53,399 nucleotides of DNA from Beroe ovata. Taxonomy: Eukaryota; Ctenophora; Nuda; Beroida; Beroidae. The stretch is taken from the NCBI GenBank assembly GCA_946803715.1, contig CAMPET010000098.1, positions 139,737 to 193,135 on the forward strand, read 5' to 3'. The notes below the pieces were generated by a model. The model had not been told where the DNA came from. It searched no databases and saw only the letters and a program-made list of their open reading frames with translations. The position numbers and the translations under genes are program-made. Shown piece by piece: positions 1-10,800 of this stretch; position 1 is the stretch's first letter, and each line of letters begins with the position of its first letter.

Positions 1-1855
1 TCGCAAAGACAAGCAGACAACAGTTCCATCATTATTGATTATACTAATTACTGATTATAGATAGCTGCAACTATCCTGAGCGATACTATGGGTACAATGG
101 CACTTACAGATATTGCTATGGTAACGTATCAGAAAGTCAAGAGCTGAGTTATGAGTGTTTTCAAACAAAGAGGAACACTCAGTTATAATCACAAGACTCA
201 AGAGTCTACATCTCGTATTCAGAACAGCAAGAATTCTATTCACCGAGTTCATCATAATGATATTATAATGATATTATAATGATATTATAATGATATTAAT
301 ATATTCATAGCTCATGGCCTACCACTTTCTAACTCACGACTAATGATGGCCCACTGCCTCGCGAACTCATTATTCATTGAGTTGAGATGGATAGAACAAG
401 AACGTATTGCACATTATGTTCTCACAGAAGATTGAAACATGTTATTGTTTCAGCACATATTGTGAGTTAACGAAGGCAAATAAATGTGCAAACTATAGAA
501 CTATTATAGATCGACAGACCGGTGTTTGTATACAATATGCTGCAGTATGCTATATCAATGACAATATGCTACATCAAGAGCACTACATCAAGTTAAACAC
601 GCGTGTGCCGCACACTATAAATACACTGCAATGTCCTGCAATGTTAACCACTTGGTATAAGTAACAGAGCTAACTGCGAAGTTGCGGCTCTGTTAGCCAC
701 ATGGTCACACACTAAACAGCTGCTACAACTGCACAGTGCACTACTCCCCGTAATCTAACCATCTGGAAGGACGTACCTATAGTTCTTTACGAGAATCACA
801 CTTCAAACAAAGGGGACTAAAAACAACGATTGAACGATGCCGTGCATTTTGGTCATATGCCGCAGTGAGTCGCCTGCGCAGTGTTTGCTCCATGACAAAG
901 GGGGGGGGTACCTCATTTAATGAGCCGGTCCCTTGTAAAAGGAGGAGAGCAAGGGCACAGTGAGGGGGGGCAGTGAGTGTAAAACACAAGAGCATCCCTT
1001 ACAACAGTTGACTACTAATACTTCTGGGTAGCTATCATATTATGTAATACCCACCCAGGAATATGCTACAAAGGCAATGACAAGAGCCCCCTGAAGAGTT
1101 CATGAATAATACATGCATCACACCACTTCTTTATTCTAATAGAGCACTGGCTCCTATTCGTTGAAATGCCTCTAAACGGAAAACATCCGTGATGTGCCCC
1201 CTGCGATCGTTTTCATATTCACAGGAGCTAACGACATCTGCGAGCGTTTTCTATGGTGTAAAGCTCACAGGTCTTGGGAGCAAAGGAAGAATACCCTATG
1301 CAACAGAGTTCGTAAATGACCGTTTGTCGATTCCTAAATCTATACCTCGAATCAAGTAACAAGTTCGAAGGTAATTCGCAATTGGTTAAATATGACGTGT
1401 ATTAGGATCCAGGACATCGTACACTGATTTGGGAGGAGAAAGTAGCTCACATACCCGAAACAGCTGTTTTCTGGATCGGAAATGAGACAAAGGTGAATTG
1501 TCGCACTAGGACACGTCACTCATAAACCATGCTAAGAGTGGAAGTGATGGTTAGATCAAGTGAAACTGAAATGGGTGATAGTTAATCAAAACAAAATGAT
1601 CTGCCATGTAGACATTTCAATAATTAATTTATTATGGATTTGAGAGATCCAAATAGCTTACCGCGAGTAAAAGGGCAAGTTCATGCAGAAGTTATGAATT
1701 CTATTCAATAATCAACTTCTACTCTGATATTCATTATTCATGGTCAACATCATTTAACGTCTTTTAACTTACAAAATGTGATATACGTAACTCTGAACCT
1801 AAGATCCTGAAAATGTACTCGATGTGTCTACTGTCAACTGCGGGCAGTTTTCAAC
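1..1855. other. Intergenic stretch left of CASP gene
   Basis: No supported gene was seen. It holds an 11-bp tandem array (unit like atgatattata, about four copies, near 250-296) and a G-rich tract at 899-908. The right end probably contains the 3' UTR of the minus-strand CASP gene; a tttatt near 1628 could be its polyadenylation signal read on the minus strand. Short ORFs here have no recognisable content. Confidence 0.5.
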
Positions 1856-3760
1856 TCATGGCTGATTATGATGTTCTCTCATATGAGACTGAAAAGCGTC
1901 ATTACAATCGGACAGTTGCATGCAATCCTCAGCAACAGCAAACTTGTACAACACCAAGAAAACCAGAAGATGAAGCACAACAGAGTATATGAAGACTGCA
2001 TGACGCGCTATCTTATCTGACAGGATCATTTTACCCAAATTTAAGACGACTCTCTCTGCTGAATTCAAGTTGACGTATTTTCGCTGTCTTTCTTTCCTGT
2101 TGAAATCAGAAAATGGATCAATGTGTGCCTCATACTGTGAGGAATATTTTGAAGTCAAATCGTCCTCCATGTTCAAGTTATTGGTGGACATTGTCTGCAA
2201 GAACTTTATCCTCTCATACAACTTCATGTTGTCGGTTCTAAGAGTGCTATTGTCTTGCTGGAGAACAGCGTAGCTCGTCTTGAGCTGCTGATAATCAGTT
2301 TCCAGTAACTGATTCTTTGCTTTAAACCTTTCCCTCTGGCTGGTTACAATGGCAAGCATATCTGCTGATTCCTCACTTTTGGATAAGTTCATTAACTCAA
2401 TTGCCTGATTAGGTTCCCCATCAGCCTCCTCTCTTACTCTATGAGATTGGAGTTGAGTTAGGTCTTGCTCTAATTGCCTCACAAGTGCTGACAACTCTTC
2501 ACATTCACTGCTTTTCTGCTCAATCCTATTTTCCAATGATGTTATATTGTTCTTGAAGTTATGAACTTCCAACCTGAGGTTAGAGTTGTCCGCTTGCAAG
2601 GCTCTGTTTTTATTCAACAAGAGGAATTCTAGAGACCCTTCCTTATTATCTTCATAGCTATCACCGAATTCCACCAGTTTCAGGATTGACAACTCTTTCT
2701 TGATTTCATCATAATCAGAATATTGAATGATTTGATCTGAGGCCTGTGAATTCTTTATCTTGAGATCATTAATATCTTCCTCATACTGGTACAACTTTGC
2801 TCTAAATTCAGAATCCTTTTGAGCAATAGTCATTTGAAGATTGTGTGTTTCTTCCAGAAGTCTTGAAATTTCTGAATCCTTATTTGACACATCAGCTTCA
2901 TATAATCGACACTTAATTTTAAGGTCATTCACTTCTTTGTCAATTCTTTCTTGTGATGCAGACTGTTGAAATTGTTCAATAACTTTTCCACTTTGGTTCA
3001 ATTTTTGACTGGCAACATCAAGGTCAGACAAATGGAGCTCAATTTCAGCATTCTTTAACTGAATTTCCTCTTCATATCTTTTTTTAAATTCAAACAGCTC
3101 AGACTCAGAGTTTTCTAAGGACAACTGAAGGCTTTCAATTAGACCTTGCTTCTCAGCTAGCTTGACTGAAAGCTCATTATTTGACTCAGTTAATACAGAT
3201 ATCTTTAATATGAAATCCTGACTCAAACTCTCCTTCATTGAACTTACTTGTGACTGTACTTCTCCAGTGATATTAGCCTGACAATCCTCTAGTTTCTTTT
3301 TCAAGGTATCAATCTCATTGTCCTGGGATTTGAACTGTGCAAATTGCAAATTATACTGCTCCAAAGTTTCACGAAGTTGCTTTTTTTCAAGCTCTAAATC
3401 AGTTAAGGTGGCCAGTTTCTGTTTATGAACCAGAGCTTGGTTTATTATAGGTGATGGATCAGGAGCATCAGACAACTTTTTATAAACTGTCAAGAAGCAG
3501 GATTCAGAGTATTTACCCCGCTTTGTAAGACTGTCAATTTCCAACTGAAATGCTTTTAGGAGTGGTGACACAGTCTTCCTAACTACATCAGAGGCAGAGC
3601 GCTTGAAATCTTTACTCATATCAATAAGTTTCTTCCTCCCATTCTCTGCTTCATCTTGCCTTATAGCAATACCATTTGCATATTCATCAAGTTGCATCTG
3701 AAGTTCAACAAAACGGAATTCATCCCAAAACTCTTTAGATTGTTCTAGTGAGGAAGCCAT
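1856..3760 (-). CDS. CUX1 (CASP): CASP, Golgi coiled-coil tail-anchored golgin (intronless)
   Basis: A single uninterrupted frame gives 634 residues. CASP is a Golgi membrane golgin with a long cytoplasmic coiled coil and a C-terminal anchor, acting in intra-Golgi traffic and tethering. The N-terminal ~100 residues carry the CASP-family block (FWDEFRFVELQMQLDE, then LLKAFQLEIDSLTKR). Residues ~110-500 are heptad-rich coiled coil. The C-terminal domain holds the ERVVLNLGKMILSDKIAR block, followed by one membrane segment at ~586-608 with a Tyr and a His inside it, as in CASP orthologues. The ATG follows an in-frame stop region and matches the family start. In vertebrates CASP is a splice product of CUX1; here no CUT or homeobox coding lies next to it, so the gene is CASP only. 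The lack of introns in so long a coiled-coil gene is notable. Identification is firm. Confidence 0.95.
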   Translation of the reverse strand: MASSLEQSKEFWDEFRFVELQMQLDEYANGIAIRQDEAENGRKKLIDMSKDFKRSASDVVRKTVSPLLKAFQLEIDSLTKRGKYSESCFLTVYKKLSDAPDPSPIINQALVHKQKLATLTDLELEKKQLRETLEQYNLQFAQFKSQDNEIDTLKKKLEDCQANITGEVQSQVSSMKESLSQDFILKISVLTESNNELSVKLAEKQGLIESLQLSLENSESELFEFKKRYEEEIQLKNAEIELHLSDLDVASQKLNQSGKVIEQFQQSASQERIDKEVNDLKIKCRLYEADVSNKDSEISRLLEETHNLQMTIAQKDSEFRAKLYQYEEDINDLKIKNSQASDQIIQYSDYDEIKKELSILKLVEFGDSYEDNKEGSLEFLLLNKNRALQADNSNLRLEVHNFKNNITSLENRIEQKSSECEELSALVRQLEQDLTQLQSHRVREEADGEPNQAIELMNLSKSEESADMLAIVTSQRERFKAKNQLLETDYQQLKTSYAVLQQDNSTLRTDNMKLYERIKFLQTMSTNNLNMEDDLTSKYSSQYEAHIDPFSDFNRKERQRKYVNLNSAERVVLNLGKMILSDKIARHAVFIYSVVLHLLVFLVLYKFAVAEDCMQLSDCNDAFQSHMREHHNQP

Positions 3761-4879
3761 AGCAATTCCCCTGTCAAATAATAACTGTGATTACCCAATA
3801 AGCAGGTTTATTTGATAAGTTCTATTCATCCAACTAGGTCTTTTATTAGTCAGAAATTCATGGCGCAATGGAAAAATCAAACAAAAAGGGCAATACTTGA
3901 ATCAAAGATACTTGAATGCAAATATAGACAGTTAATATGATTTTTATTGTTTGCAAGATAAATTGTGCTTCAATGTCGTAAATCCACAGAATCACTTGCT
4001 GATTTAATTTGAACTTGTCAGACGCAGATGCTACCTGACGTGCTCCTCGCGCACGGCACGCGCGCCGCGCCTTCATCGAAGCCGCGCGCAAGGACAAGTC
4101 AGATAAAATTGTGACAAATTTAGGCCCGGCCCGGCTCGGCTACGCAGCGCGCGCGGAACAATTTTTCGCCACTTTGCACGTAATGTTGTCTGCAAAAATT
4201 ATAAAACTTGTTATTTGAAAGCACTTGCCGGATGTTATCTGTCCACTGTTTCTTGCGCGCGCCGCGCGCAAGAAACAGTGGACAGATAACATCCGGCAAA
4301 AAAGCACAATACGGAGCGCGGCGCGCGCGGACACGCGCAGCGTGCGCTAGTTTTTGAACGCGGCTTTTGCGCCATCATTAAAAGTGGACAAATGAATTAA
4401 TAATATCCGTCAAACAGTGCAGCGCGCGCAAACATTATTCGATCATAGCATGTAGCAATTCAATTCGTTAATAAAAAATCGCCGCTTTTGTGACGCGCTC
4501 AAACCACTCATCCAGTTGACTGACGAATTAAATCCTAAATCCTAGTGTCATTATTAATTTTGAATGTCGTTGGAATTTATGAGCATGTCATTAGATTGAG
4601 ACCATCATAAAATCAAATACAATAAGAATTTTTCAAATTAGCAAGTGAAAGCAGTACATAATAATTTAGTATTCTATTTTACCAACACAAATTCTATTCT
4701 TTAAAGAGTTATATTAAAGATACAATATATTGAGTTATGACATACAGAGGCTCTTTGATCTTGTACTACCTATTATTGTAAAATGTTGACTTCAATTGGA
4801 TGGTTTGAATTTCATTAAGAACAAAGATATTCCATGGCAATTCTTGATCTATCTTACCAAAACTTTTGTGAAGTGAGTC
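3761..4879. other. Intergenic between divergent CASP and MYCBPAP
   Basis: The two flanking genes are divergent, so both promoters should lie here. The middle (about 4020-4440) is occupied by GC-rich fold-back repeat sequence, described separately. The 4450-4879 part is AT-rich with no recognised feature. Confidence 0.5.
4020..4440. repeat. GC-rich fold-back repeat cluster (family A)
   Basis: The local composition jumps to runs of CG/GC in an AT-rich surround. The cluster contains a perfect palindrome with two 37-bp arms (4225-4261 and 4263-4299, one-base centre) whose arm reads ttatctgtccactgtttctt then a CG-rich apex. Related arms occur at 29541-29635, 30251-30525 and 49560-49665, so this is a dispersed family, probably non-autonomous fold-back elements. 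No coding sequence was seen inside. Confidence 0.8.
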
Positions 4880-7800
4880 ATGGTGAAAGGCAAAATTGGA
4901 AAGGAAAGACCCAGATCATCAGGTTTAACAATAACTTAATTATGTCAATTGAATGGCATCCACAATTAATTGCATGGCACCATTAAACAATCCTTCAACT
5001 CAGCAAACAAGAAAAAGAGAGGAGGATCACCAGATGGTTCTGATGCTCCCCTCGATAGTCAGTTGACATCTTTTGACAACTTTCACCAACCTCCTGTTGT
5101 GGATGTCATCAGAGGTCCAGAAGTTGATGATCTTCTCATCACAGAGGGCAACATGATGGCAGTATGTTAACAAACACATGACTTTTCAGCTTGCTTTGAA
5201 TTCATCAACTGTGACATAGTAACTAATATTTCCAGAAAAGACCATCAAGACAACCAACACCTCCAAAAGAACTGAAGAAGATTGAAGTCCGCAAGAAACG
5301 TGCCATCTCTAATGCTCCTACTAAAACGTGAATATCTCTTACCATTCCAATCTTCTCCAGTTGATCATGGTGAGCTGACAACCTTATCCTGTTTCCATCA
5401 CCTATGTCACTCTCCTCAGAATATCTGTGCTGAAGAAAGTTGACACATCTCTACCAGACATAGCTGTGCAGAGTGCTGGTCCCAGGTTCAATGAAGATGG
5501 TGACATCCTCCCTTATTCAGTCCTTGGTTCAGTTGACCAGTATAAGAACTCCATGCTTGCTACTGGAGATGAGGTTGATATATATGTTTTTCTTGAGTAT
5601 CTATAACAAGAATAACATTATATTTTGATGAGAAGCATTGAAACATGTTGTATTGACATCTCATTCCTTTATCAGAGTTTCATTGATAAAACTGTCTTCC
5701 AAGTAAGCAAAATGGGCATGATAGATGAATAATCACTGTAATGAATCGATTATAGTTCATTGTGAAATCCAAAAACTGATTCCTTAGCTGCAAGATCACA
5801 GCTGACTTCTTGTTGTTAATCTGAATACCTAATCATGGCTTTCATATTTCTAAATTTAGAATTAACAATGCATGATCTGTCTGCTGCAGTCAATGGAACT
5901 GATTTTTCGTTTCAGCTCCCTGATCTCTCCTACACTCTTGTCAACTTGTAATTTATTTCAGGACGAGTTGAAAGCCCCTCAGCCTATCCTTGTTGTGCCC
6001 ACAGAACCCGAAATCATACCGGTAATTTCAACTGCATTATCTCTAAATATCATATCGGAAACACAGAATAGAAAACCAGGTTGTTGATCCATTAACACGA
6101 TCACCACAGGACACTCGGGAGGGCAAAGCACTGAAGAACTGGGAGAGGCAATTGAGAGAGCATGCTAGACAGATGAACATTGTAGCGAATAAGACTGGTA
6201 AACATGCTGCTTCCCTCCTCATGAACAGGAACAATGAATACCGGTTCAAACAGGAAGAGAGGTACACACACACACGCAAACTCACACACACTCAAACACA
6301 AACAAACAAGCATACACACACACAAACAAACGAACAAAGAAACACAAACACACAGACACAAACTCACAGACACACACATACAAACACACACACAAACACA
6401 AACAAACACACACACACACAAACGAACAAAGAAACACAGACACACAGACACACCGACAGTTACCGCAGCAGCTGGAGTAACATTTTCGTCCCCAGGACTA
6501 TAATCGATAGAGCGATCCCTGTACTTGACCGTGGCAAAGGATGTAAGTGTAATTATGTGTTACCATGGCAACAGGAGGTGTTGCTTATTCTTCATAAACG
6601 TTGATAAATGTTGACATTTTAATATGGCAATCCCCCTTGTGACTNCCCCCTTGAAAAATGCTAAATACGAACTCTCTATCTCACGCAGATCGTGTAGGAA
6701 GTGAGTTTTGGAGTCAGCCACAACAAATCGGTGGAGACAACTCGTCAATAGTGTGAGTCGGATGATAGTCGTTTCCGCAACATTGCACGTGATTGGTGTT
6801 ACCAATGCATGTGGACCAGTCTATGTATAATATACATATACATTGTATAGGTAGACTGTATATGTGCATGTATAATGTATATAGTGACTGGTTTACCAGT
6901 CACTATAGACCAGTCGATGGTGATTGGTGATAGAGAGTGTGTGTGTGTGTGTATCCGGGTCAATTTCTGCCTCCCAATCACCAGCACCCATTTCTCAGGA
7001 TGACACTTAATAAAAGTGAGCAAGGAATCTGCCCGGATATGGAGAGGATTGGGCATCCCTTCATACCCTCAGGTTAGTTTCTCTTCATTCTTCAATGTTC
7101 TGGTCGTTCTCAAATCGATAGGATAACATAGATACAATATCGCTTAGTTTTTTCTGAGAATAAACAACTCTGTTTTCAGAGGGAAAACAAGGTCTGGTCT
7201 ATCCATGGAAAAGAAACAAATTCCTAGAGACAAGGAGAAAAGAGCTCGGTGCTGCAATTGCTGAACATGAACCACACATGCCGGTAAAACACATAACACA
7301 TCAACACACAACGCACGATGAAACGCACACTTTTTCAGCGCATACTAGTTCTGAACTAATCACCGGACTTGCCCTAGGATTTCGGCGGTCTTCACGTAGA
7401 GGGAAAGACAGAACTTCCCAAACAGGAAACTGCTGTCGTAGAAGAAGATACCAACGTATCGATAGATTGCCCAGCGTAAGTTGTATCTATAATAGTCCTC
7501 GCTTACTCGTGTTCATGGCACGCCGCGCAATGGTATCTCACACAATCACACAAATCACGCACAAAACACACACAAAACACACACAAATTCCACAACAGGG
7601 ATGCAGCTCCTATTAGAGAAAGTGTAGAAGAGGAAACTGCTGCATCAAACTCTGGTCCGATACTTGAAATAGACGGTGTGGAGTCGAGATGGGCTGCCAA
7701 GAAGAGTGAACCTACTGTGGTCCGTGTTCTGTTCAACACTGACGCTGGCGTGATTGCGAATCAGAATCTCAAGCTGAGAAACACGGGAACTACTGCTATT

Positions 7801-10800
7801 TTCTATGCATGGAAGGTGGGTACTATGATTGGGGAATTATCTTACGGTTTCAGGAAGAAAGAGACTCTGAGTGTTCCCGACCTAAATTAACCCGAAAAAA
7901 GGGTTCAAAATAGATGTTCCAGACCTAATTTTGGCCGTAGAATCCGAGTTGGAAAGGATTTATGGGCTTACTCAATACTCATATGCAAATCCATGAAAGT
8001 TTGAGTCTTCGCTCAATTAGGCATGCAGACAAAAAAAATGAACATTCACGCCTCAGATGAGCGAGATAGACCCTCAATTCCATCACAGATCGATTCAGCG
8101 TCCAAAAATAAGTGGGAATCGATTGCTTTTGTGTGAAGATGAGACAAAAAAATTTCATCTCATTTTCACCCGGACTTAAGAAATTAAAAAACGCAAACCA
8201 GACACACAAGATCCAAAAAACAACTTAAAATTATTTGTCCCAGACAATAGTTCAAACTGGGTGTTTTCTACCTAGTTTTTGCCGTAGAATCCGAATTTGA
8301 AGGAATTTTTGGGCTAACACATCTGCAAATTGGTGAAACTTTGAGTTTTCGTACGAATGGACGCGCCGAAGAGATATAGACGTTCACGCCTCAGAGAAGC
8401 AAGATAGGCCCTCAATTCCATCGTTAATCGAATCAGCACCCAAAATAACGTGGGACACGATGTCATTTGCATGAAAATGGGACAACAAAATTTTCATCAT
8501 ATTTTTCACCAAAGTTGGCGAGATGAAAAAGCAATCCTGAGACAAAAAATCCGAGAAACAACTTAGAAATTTTTATCCGAGAAAAGGACTCAAAATAGGT
8601 GTTCCCGACCTAATTTTTTGCCGTAGAATCCGAAGGTATTTTTAGACCAACTCATCTGGAAGTTTGCCAAACTTTGGGTTGCACTCATGTTGATTTTGAT
8701 TATTGGTTGGTAGAACGTCAATGGTAGGAAGAAGGTGATTGTTCGGTACCTACAACGGAAAGAGCTTTGATAATATCCTTTTCAGTTCTTACCCAAAGAA
8801 AACAAGCTCAATACGATTATGGAGGGCAATATCCAGAGATTTTACTTCAGTATCAATGATGGTAAGTCGATGAGAGTTTGAATATTTTACCGGATAAAAA
8901 TAAGTACCACCATGACAGTCCACACCATAGCGCATACACTTATGTAGCGTTGCCACTTGTCACACTTCATTTTATGGAACGCGCTTCCAATAAAAACTAA
9001 AGAAATATGCGCGTAATGCGCGGCACTCACGCGCGTTCCTCTCAGTTGCCTAGCGACATCATATCTCCCACACTAGACTTGTGTATTCTGCACGTGCAAG
9101 ATTGGCATTTCCTGTTGGCAAATTTCCAAATCAGACTATCTGCACGTGTGACAGGCCTACCTATAAAAGGAGAAGTCATTTACTCATCGTAGGATCATTT
9201 CTAGAGACCTCATTTTATCACGTCAAGACTCTATCTCCGTAATAAAGATGGCAGCTTCCCCAAAGAAAACTTCTACCCCCAAAAAAGCAATCAAGAAGCT
9301 GGGAGTTTCAAAGAAAGCCAGCCCATTGAAGGCTAAAAAGCTGATGTTTGCAAGCCCCGCTTCCAAAAAGTACAACTTGAGGAAGCAGCCCAGAGTTAAC
9401 TACGCAGCATAAATCAGATGATTGTTGCTCATCATGGAGCCTGATTGGGGCTTGGTCTAGACCAACTCAGATCAAGAGATTCGAGATGTCGCCATTCACT
9501 ACCCTTTCTCACAAACGATTTTAGCTAATTATACTTTGTCTCACTAGCTACTAGAATTATAACAAAATTCTTGATACGTTGGAGCCAATCATCCTTCTGA
9601 AGTTCTATAAATGGAACGTTATCAATGCACTGTAATGAAACTAGAAACATGACTGAAAGTTACGTTTGAGTAGAAGGAGTGAGTGCAAAAGCTGGGAATG
9701 TCACCCGTGCTGGTACCTCACCGCCATGACCTTCAGCTCACCTCATACTTCTTAGTGTAATGAGATATGATGGTTGATTTGTGGTAACCATGTGCAATTC
9801 TACAAATTAGTACAATACCACACGACATTTGATACTGAAACTATGACCTCAATTCACCGTGTTTAAGCTGTGACGTCACAAATAAACCCGAAATCTTGCA
9901 GATAATTTCTCTTGTTGTTTTCTTGTTCGAAATCTTCCAATTACTCATCGAAGAACCCACACCTGTCTTGACCATAGCGCATATCGATTGATTATATTCG
10001 TTACTTTATCAACAGCTGATTTACCAATAGTTTCTAGCTGTTATAGATATCATCTTGCTATCAGTCCCCTCCCCTCTTTGAGCAGAGTAGCCATGGTTTC
10101 TGACGACTCCTTCACAACGCCGACTGGTGTTCGTTACTTCCTGGTAGTATGGTCCATAGTAACGGTAACACTCTGTCTCACTGGTAACACTACCGTACTC
10201 CTTGCTTCACGGAAATTCAAAGCGATTGTTCTCGACGAAATCTCCGTGTCGGTTATAAATCATCTTGCCGTCGCGGACATTGGGTACGCTATCGTCAGCG
10301 TCCTTCCCACCATTCCTGTCATAGTGGAGAAGCGGTGGATTTACGGTCGGACAATGTGCATCGCTAACAAGTTCGTGACGAACGTGTTTTTCAACATGAC
10401 GATCATGCTGGTGACGTTGCTCAACGCGAGCAAGTTATCGTGTTTGCTCTTCCCATTCCACACGCGATATCGCACCTCACGCAACGCTACGATCATGACG
10501 TCAGTGCTGTGGTTCAGTGTGGTCGCGTACAGCCTCTTCTCGACCCTGATCGCCGACCCCGATGTGTACTTTGACACAATCTCCTTCCAATGCTGGGTCA
10601 ACTTTGGAAATAAGATCCCATTCGGCACGATCCAAGTCGGGTGGATGATCTTCACGAATGTTGTTATTGTCGTGTCCACTGTCTGGCTCCTGATTATGGT
10701 AAAGCGGATAACATCTGGGAGTATCCTCACCAAGGGTGGGGTGGCAGTCATCATGGTGTCCAGCATTTTCACCATCGCCAACATGCCGGCGGCGGTTGTC

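Noticed and set aside
6101-6503. Long ORFs of Thr/His or Cys/Val repeats on both strands
   Set aside because: They are translations of a CA/GT microsatellite inside an intron; the true exon ends at 6261.
9988-10092. Upstream extension of the GPCR frame
   Set aside because: It starts at TTG and has no ATG; the internal ATG at 10093 has an optimal Kozak context.
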